Notes: generated by a model not told the origin, from the letters alone. Counted from the first letter of the stretch, positions 52,037 through 60,346 are shown. The stretch is 62,552 nt of DNA from Actinophytocola algeriensis (GCF_014203735.1 NZ_JACHJQ010000005.1:594221-656772); one strand, 5' to 3'. Numbers and translations: made by a program.

Positions 52037-52741
52037 ATGACCGAACCCGTTCCCTCGTCGGTGTGGACACGGCCGCGCCCCGAACCGCGCCGGCGCGCGC
52101 CCGGGGTGGACCAGTACGTGGCCGCGGCGATGGCCGTCGCGGACGCGGAGGGGTTGGCGGCGGTGTCGATGCGGCGGGTCGCGGGCGATCTCGGCTCCGG
52201 GACCGCCTCGCTCTACCGGTACATCACCAACCGCGACGAGCTGGTGGACCTGATGATCGACGCGGCGCAGGGCGAGGATCCGCTGCCCGAGTCCGCCGGG
52301 GACTGGCGTGCCGACCTGGGGGCGGTCGCGCACGCGTTGCGCGCGACACTGCTGCGGCACCCGTGGCTCGCGGGTGAACTGGCGGGAAGGCCCGCGCTCG
52401 GCCCCAACTCGTTGCGGCGGTCCGAGTCCGCGCTGCGTGCCGCCGTCGCGCTCACGCCCGACATCACCCTGGCCTCGCGGGCGCTCGGCGCCGTGCACGC
52501 GTACGTGCTGGGTTCGGTCGCCGCCCAGCAGGCCCTTCTGCGCGCGGAGCAGCGCACCGGCCTCACCGAGGAGGAGTGGCAGCGCAGCGTCGGTCCCTAC
52601 ATCAGCGAGGTCCTCGCGGCGGGTGAGCACCCGATGCTCGCCCGCCGCGTCCTCGAAGCCGAGGAACCCGACCCCGACGTCGATTTCGCGTTCGGCCTGG
52701 ACTGCGTGCTCGACGGGCTCGCGGCCCGGCTGGGTCGCTGA
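52037..52741 (+). CDS. TetR-family regulator (TetR_C_1 type)
   Basis: This 234-aa repressor has a Pro/Arg-rich lead, then the helix-turn-helix SMRRVAGDLGSGTASLYRYI (about residues 45-64) and a C-terminal ligand domain of the tetracycline-repressor class (TetR_C_1). ATG 52037 follows GGAAAGGA. It is divergent from the FAD monooxygenase and probably controls it through the 51981-51997 palindrome. The inducer may be the compound the monooxygenase modifies. Confidence 0.9.
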   Translation: MTEPVPSSVWTRPRPEPRRRAPGVDQYVAAAMAVADAEGLAAVSMRRVAGDLGSGTASLYRYITNRDELVDLMIDAAQGEDPLPESAGDWRADLGAVAHALRATLLRHPWLAGELAGRPALGPNSLRRSESALRAAVALTPDITLASRALGAVHAYVLGSVAAQQALLRAEQRTGLTEEEWQRSVGPYISEVLAAGEHPMLARRVLEAEEPDPDVDFAFGLDCVLDGLAARLGR

Positions 52742-52745
52742 GCGG

Positions 52746-53702
52746 TCAGTGGGCCTTCAGCGCCTCGAACATGTGCTCCAGGAACCTCGGCACGTCAACG
52801 GTTTCCGCCACCTTCACCGGCACGCGCCCCGCGCCTGCCGTGGTGGCGATGTAGGCGTCACTGGCGATCAGGCGCTGGTCGGAGACCACCTGGCCGCGGG
52901 TGTGGGTGCCGGAGAGCTCGATGGCGAGCGGCATCTCCCGGTACGTGGCGAGCTTCGGCTCGAGCAGCAGCGCGGCCGCGAGCGGGTCGTGCAGCGTGCA
53001 CGTGTGCGTGCCGAACATCTGCGAGTAGAAACCCGCGTAGTGGTCGAGCAACCGGTTCGCGAACACCGCGCGCGGGCTGTCGAGCGCGCCGACCGCGGTC
53101 AGCCACTCCCCGCCCGCCCGCGCCTGTTCCGTCGCGTCGAGACCGACGAGGGTCATGTCGGGGAACCCCGCCCCGAGCACGAGATCCGCGGCCTCCGGGT
53201 CGTGGAAGAAATTTGCGTCCGCGTACGGCGTGATGTTTCCGGGCACGGTGACCGCGCCACCCATGACGACCACGGAACGTAACAACTTGGGTAAGTCGGG
53301 TTCGAGCAGCACGGCGAGCGCGATGTTGGTGAGCGGCCCGAGCGCGAGCAGCGTCAGCTCGCCGGGATGCGCACGCGCGAGCCGGACGAGTTGCTCGGCC
53401 GCCGACTCCGACACCACGGTCCCGCTCGGCTCAGGACCCGCGTGACCTCCCAGTCCGTCCACGCCGTGCACGAACTCCGCGGTCTGCAGCGGCTGGGCGA
53501 GCGGCCGGGCGGCCCCGACCGCCACCGGCGCGGTCAGCCCGCACAACTCCATCACCCGCAGTGCGTTCCGCGCCGCCAACGGGGCGGAAACATTGCCGTG
53601 GACACTACCCACAGCGACGATCTCCGCGTCCTCCTGGGCCGCGAGATACATGATCGCGAGGGCGTCGTCAACCCCCGGATCGGTGTCGAGAATGATGCGC
53701 AC
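52746..53702 (-). CDS. Inosine-uridine-type nucleoside hydrolase
   Basis: It cleaves the N-glycosidic bond of ribonucleosides. The calcium-binding motif DTDPGVDDALAI is intact at residues 6-17, followed by VAVGAARPLAQPL, LTLLALGPLTNIALAVLLEP, VVMGGAVTVPGNITPYADAN and, near the C-terminus, HDPLAAALLLEP. GTG 53702 gives 318 aa, the usual length. It is divergent from the LOG-family gene, which also acts on nucleotide N-glycosidic bonds, so purine salvage is a plausible shared theme. Confidence 0.92.
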   Translation of the reverse strand: MRIILDTDPGVDDALAIMYLAAQEDAEIVAVGSVHGNVSAPLAARNALRVMELCGLTAPVAVGAARPLAQPLQTAEFVHGVDGLGGHAGPEPSGTVVSESAAEQLVRLARAHPGELTLLALGPLTNIALAVLLEPDLPKLLRSVVVMGGAVTVPGNITPYADANFFHDPEAADLVLGAGFPDMTLVGLDATEQARAGGEWLTAVGALDSPRAVFANRLLDHYAGFYSQMFGTHTCTLHDPLAAALLLEPKLATYREMPLAIELSGTHTRGQVVSDQRLIASDAYIATTAGAGRVPVKVAETVDVPRFLEHMFEALKAH

Positions 53703-53781
53703 GCTGTGGCACTCAACCAGACAACCCGGCGGTAAAGCCAGACCGGGGTGGTCAAGATCGGCACCTGGGTAGGGTCGATCC

Positions 53782-54342
53782 GTGCGCGTGTGTGTTTTCT
53801 GCGGATCATCACCAGGCAAGGGCCCGGCCTACCAGGCCGCGGCGAAGCGGGTGGGCGAGGTGTTCGCCGAGCGGGGCATCGAGCTCGTCTACGGCGGCGC
53901 GAGTGTCGGCACGATGGGTGTGGTCGCCGACACGGTGCTCGAGCACGGCGGCAAGGTCCACGGCGTCATCCCCCAGAGCCTCGTCGACCGGGAGGTCGCC
54001 CACCCGGGGCTCACGACGCTGAAGGTCGTCGCCGACCTGCACGAGCGCAAGGCGGCGATGTCGGAGCTGGCCGACGGCTACCTCACGCTGCCCGGCGGCG
54101 CCGGCACGCTCGAGGAGCTGTTCGAGGTGTTCACGTGGGCGCAGCTCGGACTGCACGACAAGCCGATCGCCCTGCTCGACGTGGGTGGTTACTACCAGCC
54201 GATGTTGAGATTTCTCGAGAACATGTCCGCCGAGGGCTTCCTTGCGGACGACTTTCGGGGGATGCTCATCGTCACCACCGAGGTCACCGAGGCGCTCGAT
54301 CGGTTCGTCGACTACCGCCCGCCCCGGACAAAGTGGACATGA
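53782..54342 (+). CDS. LOG-family cytokinin-type riboside 5'-monophosphate phosphoribohydrolase
   Basis: LOG enzymes release a base from nucleoside 5'-monophosphates. The 186-aa protein has the two family motifs GGASVGTMG (about residues 37-45) and PGGAGTLEE (about 105-113), and VCVFCGSSPGKGPAYQAAAK at its start. Standard length for TIGR00730. TAGGGT at 53770-53775 lies 6 bases before GTG 53782 and no ribosome site is present, so a leaderless transcript is likely. Confidence 0.92.
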   Translation: MRVCVFCGSSPGKGPAYQAAAKRVGEVFAERGIELVYGGASVGTMGVVADTVLEHGGKVHGVIPQSLVDREVAHPGLTTLKVVADLHERKAAMSELADGYLTLPGGAGTLEELFEVFTWAQLGLHDKPIALLDVGGYYQPMLRFLENMSAEGFLADDFRGMLIVTTEVTEALDRFVDYRPPRTKWT

Positions 54343-54359
54343 GATCACTGCGAGTGATC
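54343..54359 (+). terminator. Small stem-loop after the LOG gene
   Basis: GATCACT-GCG-AGTGATC forms a 7-bp stem starting at the base after the LOG stop. Rather weak as a terminator. Confidence 0.4.
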
Positions 54360-54544
54360 ACCCAGTGCGTACCGTGACTCCCCCATTCGGTGTTTCCTGA
54401 AACCCTCAACATGTCAACACTGTGCAACCGCCACGTGACTCCCCATAGTTGGCGGTAACGGCCGGTGAGGGGTGTTGACAATGCGTCCATTGGGGACACC
54501 GGTCGGGGACACCAGTCACGGGTGCGACTGACAGGGGAGACGGC
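54360..54544 (+). promoter_or_regulatory. Intergenic region before the GGDEF gene with short repeats
   Basis: CGTGACTCCCC occurs twice (54373, with one extra C, and 54434-54444). A consensus -35-like TTGACA (54475-54480) is followed by the direct repeat GGGGACACC at 54492-54500 and 54505-54513, 13 bases apart. The repeat overlaps the expected -10 position, as an activator or repressor site would. No clear -10 could be chosen. Confidence 0.4.
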
Positions 54545-55318
54545 ATGCACACGGCCAGGGCGGGAACCGGCGGAGGCGCGGACCACGCGGACCACTCCGA
54601 CCGGCACGAGCACGTGGACATCGTGGCGCCGAGGTCGGGGGACCGGCCGCTGCAGTCCGTCACCGCCGCCGCACACCACCGCCGCTGCGACTCGTGTGGC
54701 CAGCTGCTGACCGATCCGCCCACCGGGCTGATCGAGCGCTGGCACTGGGACGAGGTCGCGGCCGAGACCGTCGCGCAGTCGCGAGTCCTCGGCGAGTCGA
54801 TCGCGCTGATCATGATCGACCTGGACCGCTTCAAGGACGTCAACGACAGCTACGGGCACCTCGCCGGGGACGCGGTGCTGCGCGGTGTCGCGGACGTCAT
54901 CCGGGACTGCACCCGCGAGGGCGACCTCGCCTGCCGCTACGGCGGCTCGGCCGGTGACGAGTTCCTGGTGCTGCTGCCCGCGTCCGAGCTGGACGCCGCG
55001 CTCGCGGTCGCGGAGCGCATCCGCGCCGGCATCACGGGCATGTCGGTGACCGCGAAGGTGACCCGCGACCTGACGACCACCATCGAGGGCCAGACCGCGT
55101 CGATCGGCGTGGCCACCTACGGTCTCGGCGACCTGGTCGAGCTGGACCTCGAGGACCTGATGCTGGACGCGGACGTGTCGCTGCGCGCGGCAAAGCGCCA
55201 CGGCCGGGACCGCATCTGTGTGGCCAACATGGACGTGAGCGCCACGGCCGAGTCGGCCAGCCAGGCCACCAAGCGGATGGCCACCTGGGCCCGTTTCCGT
55301 CGCCTCAGGTCGGTCTGA
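54545..55318 (+). CDS. GGDEF-domain protein with variant AGDEF active site
   Basis: The 257-aa protein has a His/Asp-rich lead, a CDSCGQ cysteine pair near residue 48, then a GGDEF domain (about 75-230) with IALIMIDLDRFKDVNDSYGH and GDLACRYGGSAGDEFLVLLP. The signature is thus AGDEF, preceded by an extra GGS relative to the canonical RYGGDEF. No sensor, PAS or membrane domain is visible. Active diguanylate cyclases with AGDEF have been reported, but activity here is uncertain. ATG 54545 is preceded by AGGGGAGA. Confidence 0.85.
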   Translation: MHTARAGTGGGADHADHSDRHEHVDIVAPRSGDRPLQSVTAAAHHRRCDSCGQLLTDPPTGLIERWHWDEVAAETVAQSRVLGESIALIMIDLDRFKDVNDSYGHLAGDAVLRGVADVIRDCTREGDLACRYGGSAGDEFLVLLPASELDAALAVAERIRAGITGMSVTAKVTRDLTTTIEGQTASIGVATYGLGDLVELDLEDLMLDADVSLRAAKRHGRDRICVANMDVSATAESASQATKRMATWARFRRLRSV

Positions 55319-55367
55319 GCGAACCTGCGAGCGGAGCGAGCCAGATCAGCACGGTAAGTTCGGGGCC

Positions 55368-56063
55368 GTGCTGGTTGTCGGATTTCCCACGGGTGCGTTC
55401 CAGGCCAACTGTTATCTCGTCGCGGCGGGTGAGGGCGAGCCGTGCGTGATCGTCGACCCGGGACAGGACGCGGTCGAACCGGTCGCCGAGGCACTGCGCA
55501 AGTACCGGCTCTCACCGGTGGCGGCACTGCTGACGCACGGCCACTTCGACCACGTCTTCTCGGTCACCCCGATCTGCGACGGCAACGACATCGCCGCCTG
55601 GATCCACCCGGAAGACCGCACGATGCTCAGCGACCCCATGAAGGGGCTGAGTGACCAGAGCTCCGCGTTCTTCGGCGGCAAGCTCGAGATGCGGGAGCCG
55701 GCCGAGGTGCGGGAGCTGACCGACGGCGCGGAACTCGACCTCGCGGGCCTCACGCTGACCGTGGACCACACGCCGGGCCACACGCGTGGCTCGGTCGTGT
55801 TCCACACCGCGCTGGACGAGGGTGGCCGCGTCATGTTCGCGGGCGACACGCTCTTCGCCGGGTCGATCGGCCGCACCGACCTGCCCGGCGGTGACATGCG
55901 GACGATGACCGAGACGCTCCGCACGAAGATCCTCCCGCTCGCCGACGACACCGTGGTGCTGCCCGGGCACGGCGGCAGCACCACGATCGGGCGGGAACGC
56001 GCGAGCAACCCGTTCCTCCTCGAGCTGGACCCCACCGCGGCAGGCCCGGCGCGGGGCATCTGA
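55368..56063 (+). CDS. MBL-fold hydrolase, glyoxalase II-like (Rv2581c-like)
   Basis: The 231-aa metallo-beta-lactamase-fold protein has the metal motif THGHFDHV (about residues 57-64), later His in DHTPGHTRGSVVFH, MFAGDTLFAGSIGRTDLPGG and VLPGHGGSTTIGRER. Its place after rel/ppiB matches mycobacteria. TAAGTT (55355-55360) lies 7 bases before GTG 55368 with no ribosome site, so the mRNA may be leaderless. The exact thioester substrate is not proven. Confidence 0.88.
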   Translation: MLVVGFPTGAFQANCYLVAAGEGEPCVIVDPGQDAVEPVAEALRKYRLSPVAALLTHGHFDHVFSVTPICDGNDIAAWIHPEDRTMLSDPMKGLSDQSSAFFGGKLEMREPAEVRELTDGAELDLAGLTLTVDHTPGHTRGSVVFHTALDEGGRVMFAGDTLFAGSIGRTDLPGGDMRTMTETLRTKILPLADDTVVLPGHGGSTTIGRERASNPFLLELDPTAAGPARGI

Positions 56064-56064
56064 G

Positions 56065-56700
56065 GTGCACGGAGACAACGGCGAACCCGTCCCGCTCGAC
56101 CTCGCGGAACTGTCCAGCGCCCGGCGGCGCGGCTGTGTGTCCTTCGGCGTCGCGCTCGTGTTCGGCGCGGCGATCGGCGGCATCGTGGCCCTCTTCGCGG
56201 GCCAGACCGCCGCGTTGGTCACCGCCGCCGTGGTGGTCGTGCTGCTGACGCTCCTCGCGTGGGTGTCCGGCAGGCGCAAGCTCACGCTCGAGGGCGACCG
56301 CGTGGTGTCGAAGGCGGTCGGCCGCAAGTCGGTCGACCTGGTGCACGTCGACAAGATCGAGCTGATGGTGACCGACATCCGCGGCACCAGGACGGTCGGG
56401 CTGCTGCTCACCGGCGGTCGCAAGTCGATCAACCTGGCGCTGGCCGTCTACTCCGGCGCCGGCGGGCGCGAGCTGGGCATCCTCGTGCTGCGCAGGCTCG
56501 CCGACGTGCTGGCCCGCAGCGAGAACACGTCCGGGCTGGTGTACTCCCAGCTCCTGGTGGCCCAGCTGCGGGCGGAGGCCAAGGGGGACGTGGCCGCCGA
56601 CCGGCCGCTGTACCGCCTCGCGACCCTGGCGCAGGGCGGCAGGCTCGCCCAGCGCATCAAGCCGGAGGCGGTGACTCGCTTCGTCGCGAGTCTCGACTGA
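56065..56700 (+). CDS. Two-helix membrane protein with C-terminal soluble domain
   Basis: A 211-aa protein of no family I recognise. Two membrane helices lie at about residues 26-45 and 49-67. A soluble region with KLTLEGDRVVSKAVGRKSVD and LMVTDIRGTRTVGLLLTGGR follows; it looks like a PH-like beta fold. It starts one base after the MBL gene stop and so is coupled to it. Its last 44 bases overlap the 3' end of the convergent YibE/F gene. Confidence 0.75.
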   Translation: MHGDNGEPVPLDLAELSSARRRGCVSFGVALVFGAAIGGIVALFAGQTAALVTAAVVVVLLTLLAWVSGRRKLTLEGDRVVSKAVGRKSVDLVHVDKIELMVTDIRGTRTVGLLLTGGRKSINLALAVYSGAGGRELGILVLRRLADVLARSENTSGLVYSQLLVAQLRAEAKGDVAADRPLYRLATLAQGGRLAQRIKPEAVTRFVASLD

Positions 56701-58216
56701 CCGGCCGGGGTGCCGGCGCGGCCCTGCGCCGCTCCCCGTCAGGCACGCGGTCACCCGGCACGCGGTCATCCGCCCGCCGCCTCGGCTCCGCGGACTCTCG
56801 CCGCGGTTCCGCCGGGTCCCGCCTGGTGCGGGTCCGGTCCGCGGGTCGTTCGCGGTCCTGGCGTTGCTTCTCGTCCGGCCGCGGCCTGCGCCGCACGGGC
56901 GTCTCGGCAGGCTTCTCCTGCCAGGCGACCGCGGCCGCGAGCGCGGTGGTCACCGGTACCGCGGCGACGATGCCGATGCTCCCGACCAGCGTCCGCACGA
57001 TCTCCTGCGCGATCGACTGCGACGTCACGATGTTGCCGATGCCGACCCCGGACACCGACGAGTACAGCAGCAGCGGCAGCGCGGCACCCGCGTAGGCCAT
57101 GACGAGCGTGTTCACCGCCGACGCCACGTGGTCGCGCCCGATCCGCAGCGCCGACGCGTACAGCTCGCGCCGCGACAGCGACGGGTTCGCCGCCCGCAGC
57201 TCCCACACGGCGCTGGTCTGCGTCACGGTCACGTCGTCGAGCACACCGAGCGCGCCGATCACCACGCCCGCGAGCAGCAGCCCGCGCGTGTCGATGGCGT
57301 GGCCCAGCGTCGCGATCAGCGTCGACGCGTCGTCGTCGATGCCCGTGAGCTTGGCGAACGCGGCCCACAGCGCGCCGAGCAGCCCGATCAGCGCGAGGCT
57401 GATCATCGTGCCGAGCACGGCGGTCGACGTCCGCGCGGACAGCCCGTGCGTCAGGTACAGGACCACGAACATGATCACGCCCGCGCCGACGATCGCCACC
57501 AGCAGCGGGCTCTCCCCGCTGATGATCGCGGGCAGCACGAAGAACACGAGCACCAGGAAGCTGATGACGAGCGCGCCGAGCGCCTTGAGCCCCTGCCACC
57601 GCCCGAGCACCAGCACCGCGACCGCGAACAACGCGGCGAGCAGCGCGAGCGGCACCCCCCGCTGGAAGTCGACCAGCTGGTAGGACTGCCCGTCGGCCGG
57701 GTCACCACCGCCGTAGGACAGGACGACCTCGTCGTCGACCGTGAACCGCGGCGTGGACGGTTCGATCGGGATGATCGTGCGGATCTGCTGCTCGGGCGCG
57801 GGCCCGTCGGTCATCCGGACGTCGACGACGAGACAGCGGTCGCCGTCCTCCTCCTGCGCACCGACCTGCACCTCGCCGTTGCACGCGCCGGTGGCCGTGG
57901 CCGTGATGACGCCCTGCACCGGGGTGCCGCCGCCCGAGTTCGTCTCCGGCGACGCGCCGAACGGGTACAGCAGCACGACGCCGACGGCCGCGGCGAGCGC
58001 GAACGGGATCAGCAGCGCCGTGATGACCGTGCGCACGCGGTGGGACGCGGGCGGGGCGGGGGTGTGGCCGTGACCGTGACCGCGACTGCGACCGTCACCG
58101 TGACCGGCCGAGGATGGCTCGTCCCCTGAGGGCTCCGCGTCCGGTTCCTCCCGGCGTCGGCGCGTCGGCCCGGGGTCGGTGACCCGGGGGATCGGTTCGG
58201 TCTCGCCCTCGTACAC
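56657..58216 (-). CDS. YibE/F-family multi-pass membrane protein
   Basis: This 519-aa protein has a charged, His-rich cytoplasmic N-terminus, one helix near residue 63, an extracytoplasmic domain and about seven C-terminal helices with family segments YLTHGLSARTSTAVLGTMIS, GLLLAGVVIGALGVLDDVTV and GREL-type loop SLSRRELYASALRIGRDHVA. The tail (from about 435) is extremely rich in Arg, Pro and Glu. Function of the YibE/F family is unknown; a transport role is often assumed. GTG 58216 follows the NadR-like gene by 12 bases, so the two probably form an operon. Confidence 0.88.
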   Translation of the reverse strand: MYEGETEPIPRVTDPGPTRRRREEPDAEPSGDEPSSAGHGDGRSRGHGHGHTPAPPASHRVRTVITALLIPFALAAAVGVVLLYPFGASPETNSGGGTPVQGVITATATGACNGEVQVGAQEEDGDRCLVVDVRMTDGPAPEQQIRTIIPIEPSTPRFTVDDEVVLSYGGGDPADGQSYQLVDFQRGVPLALLAALFAVAVLVLGRWQGLKALGALVISFLVLVFFVLPAIISGESPLLVAIVGAGVIMFVVLYLTHGLSARTSTAVLGTMISLALIGLLGALWAAFAKLTGIDDDASTLIATLGHAIDTRGLLLAGVVIGALGVLDDVTVTQTSAVWELRAANPSLSRRELYASALRIGRDHVASAVNTLVMAYAGAALPLLLYSSVSGVGIGNIVTSQSIAQEIVRTLVGSIGIVAAVPVTTALAAAVAWQEKPAETPVRRRPRPDEKQRQDRERPADRTRTRRDPAEPRRESAEPRRRADDRVPGDRVPDGERRRAAPAPRPVSRDSRRSESPPPA

Positions 58217-58228
58217 CCGCGCAGTCTC

Positions 58229-59311
58229 TCAGGCCGTCAGCGGATCGTTGAACCGGAAGTGCCGGGCGAGCAGGTCGTCGCACGCGGAGACCGCCTGCCG
58301 CAGCCGTGCCGCCGGGTCGCCGGTGACCTTCACCCACGGCACCCCGCGCCCGGCGAGCAACTCCTCGAACCGCGCGGTCATCCACTCCCGCCGGTGCTCG
58401 CCGTCGCGCCACCCGTCCTGCTCGAACGGCACGCCTGCGTGGTCGGTGAGCAGGTACAGCGCGGGCCGGCGTGCGGACGTCACGTCCGGGTGGGCGGCGC
58501 CGAGGTAACGCTCGCACCACACGGTCGCGGCCCACGCGTCGTTGTCGCACACGAGCAGCGGCCCGCCCCGCCGGGCCGCGCGGTCCTCCTCCTGTGACTG
58601 GCGGCGCGCCACGTCGACGAAGTCGCCGACGGTCCACACCAGGTCGTCGAGCCGCGGCGGCACGCCACCCGCGAGCGCGGTGGCGGCGGTGAACTTGTCC
58701 TCGGTGTGCCTGCGCCCCTCCTCGGCGACCCACTCGGCGCGGTAGTGGTCCGCGAGCGCCCTGCTGAGCGTGGTGGTGCCGGTGGACTCGGCGCCGAGCA
58801 CGACCACCCGCGCGCACAGCCCGGCGCGGGTGGCGGGGGCGAGCTGGTCCCAGTGCCCCGGGGCGTCGGCCCTGATCGCGGTGCCGGACGCGGCCACGAC
58901 CGTGCGGTCCGGGTCCACGGACACGTGCTTGGCGCCCAGCCTGCTGGCCAGCTCGGCGCCGTAGTCCTCGCTGGAGAACACGACGTCGACCGGGGCGCGG
59001 CGGGGGTCGCCATCGCGCATGGCGCGGCGCGCGAGCACCGACTTCACGATGTCGACGTGCAGGTCCCAGATCGCGTCGTCGTGGAAGTCGATGGGGTGGT
59101 CGTCGACGTCGCCGATGATCGCGACGCCCTCGTCGGCGGCGTGTTCCTCGGTGAGCCAGGCGACCCGGTCGGCCAGCGGGATCGACTCGACCGAGGCACC
59201 GAGCACGGCCACGGTCGTGCGCCCCGCCGCCGCCGCTGCCGCCCGGATCAGCCGGTGGTGGCCTGCGTGCGGCGGGTAGAACTTCCCCAGGACCAGCGCG
59301 TGGGAGAACAT
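58229..59311 (-). CDS. NadR-like nucleotidyltransferase/kinase with altered Walker A
   Basis: The 360-aa protein has an N-terminal nucleotidyltransferase domain (VLGKFYPPHAGHHRLIRAAA, with the HXGH motif at about residues 15-18) and a C-terminal P-loop kinase-like domain, as in NadR, which makes NAD from NMN and nicotinamide riboside. The Walker A is GAESTGTTT rather than GXXXXGK[ST]: the lysine is replaced by threonine. This form may be common in actinomycete homologues. NMN adenylyl transfer is plausible; kinase activity is doubtful. The gene is divergent from the PQQ operon. Confidence 0.83.
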   Translation of the reverse strand: MFSHALVLGKFYPPHAGHHRLIRAAAAAAGRTTVAVLGASVESIPLADRVAWLTEEHAADEGVAIIGDVDDHPIDFHDDAIWDLHVDIVKSVLARRAMRDGDPRRAPVDVVFSSEDYGAELASRLGAKHVSVDPDRTVVAASGTAIRADAPGHWDQLAPATRAGLCARVVVLGAESTGTTTLSRALADHYRAEWVAEEGRRHTEDKFTAATALAGGVPPRLDDLVWTVGDFVDVARRQSQEEDRAARRGGPLLVCDNDAWAATVWCERYLGAAHPDVTSARRPALYLLTDHAGVPFEQDGWRDGEHRREWMTARFEELLAGRGVPWVKVTGDPAARLRQAVSACDDLLARHFRFNDPLTA

Positions 59312-59458
59312 GCGAGCATCGTCCCGCAGTGGCCGATTCCCGGGTCACGGTGGTGCCCGAACGGGGGAAACCGCTTGCCTTGCGGTATTCACATCCGTCA
59401 CGTTGCCGTTACGCTGGGGAGCGCCCGGATAGACCGCACGTCTCGCGGGAGGTAACCC

Positions 59459-59557
59459 ATGGACAGCACCGAGCTGGAGGCCTGGACGACTCCGGACTTC
59501 GTCGAGTACGAGACGCCGATGGAGGTCACCGCCTACGCCGCGCGTATGGAGGACTGA
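59459..59557 (+). CDS. pqqA: PQQ precursor peptide PqqA
   Basis: This small gene encodes 32 residues. The required pair is present: Glu22 and Tyr26 in EVTAY, the residues that PqqE crosslinks to make pyrroloquinoline quinone. The N-terminal part (DSTELEAW) is more acidic than in proteobacterial PqqA. ATG 59459 has GGGAGG 6 bases upstream. It is the first gene of pqqA-C-D-E-B. Confidence 0.9.
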   Translation: MDSTELEAWTTPDFVEYETPMEVTAYAARMED

Positions 59558-59565
59558 CCCCTGAT

Positions 59566-59629
59566 ACTGCCCGGCGCGGCCGTCCTGCTGGGGAGCGACC
59601 CCCAAGAGCCCGGTCCCGCGCCGGGCAGT
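59566..59629 (+). terminator. Stem-loop between pqqA and pqqC, likely attenuator
   Basis: ACTGCCCGGCGCGG (59566-59579) pairs perfectly over 14 bp with CCGCGCCGGGCAGT (59616-59629). The 36-base loop contains an inner TGGGG/CCCCA stem. It starts 8 bases after the pqqA stop. Such a structure could stop part of the transcripts or protect pqqA mRNA, giving more PqqA peptide than the enzymes, as known for other pqq operons. Confidence 0.7.
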
Positions 59630-59647
59630 CCTGTCGGAAGGTGACCC

Positions 59648-60346
59648 GTGATCCGCACCGCTGAGGAGTTCGTCGCCGAACTCCGTGGCCTCTCCCACCG
59701 CTACTGGGGCACGCACCCGTTCCACCGGCGCATGCACGCGGGCGAGCTGTCCCGCGCCGAGCTGCGGGCCTGGGCCGCCAACCGCTGGTACTACCAGTGC
59801 GTGCTGCCGATGAAGGACGCGGCGATCATCGCCAACTGCCCGCTGCCGGACCTCCGGCGCGCGTGGCTCGACCGCGTCGTCTACCACGACGGCCGCTCCG
59901 ACGACGACCTCGACAGCGGCCGCGAGCGCTGGCTGCGGCTGTGCGAGGCCGTGGGGCTCACCCGTGCCGAGGTGCTGGACGAACGGCACGTCGTGCCCGG
60001 CGTCCGGTTCGCCGTCGACGCGTACGTGAACTTCGCTCGCACCCGGCCGTGGCTGGAGGCGGTCGCGTCCGGGCTCACCGAGATGTTCTCCGGGCACCTC
60101 ATGCAGCGCCGCGTCACGGACATGCTGACGCGCTACGACTGGATCTCCCGCGACGACCTGGCGTACTTCACCAACCGCATCGAGGCGGTGTCCGGCGAGG
60201 GGAAGTCCACGTTGGACATCGTGGTGCGCCACTGCGTCACCGCGGAGCAGCAGGACGCGGCGGTGGCGGCGCTGTCGTTCAAGTGCGACGTCCTGTGGTC
60301 GGTGCTGGACGCGATCGAGCGGGCGGCCGATGTCCGGGAAACCTAG
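59648..60346 (+). CDS. pqqC: Pyrroloquinoline-quinone synthase PqqC
   Basis: PqqC performs the final cyclisation and oxidation to PQQ without a metal. The 232-aa helical protein has YWGTHPFHRRMHAGELSRAE, then NRWYYQCVLPMKDAAIIANC, the family HDG (residue 78 region) and MFSGHLMQRRVTDMLTRYDW. It is a little shorter than the 250-aa norm. GTG 59648 follows GGAAGG. pqqD begins within its last 17 bases. Confidence 0.93.
   Translation: MIRTAEEFVAELRGLSHRYWGTHPFHRRMHAGELSRAELRAWAANRWYYQCVLPMKDAAIIANCPLPDLRRAWLDRVVYHDGRSDDDLDSGRERWLRLCEAVGLTRAEVLDERHVVPGVRFAVDAYVNFARTRPWLEAVASGLTEMFSGHLMQRRVTDMLTRYDWISRDDLAYFTNRIEAVSGEGKSTLDIVVRHCVTAEQQDAAVAALSFKCDVLWSVLDAIERAADVRET

Noticed and set aside
59312-59458. 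Clear promoter for the PQQ operon
   Set aside because: TTGCCT, TTGCGG and TACGCT are present but none pair with proper spacing, so I could not support a specific promoter.
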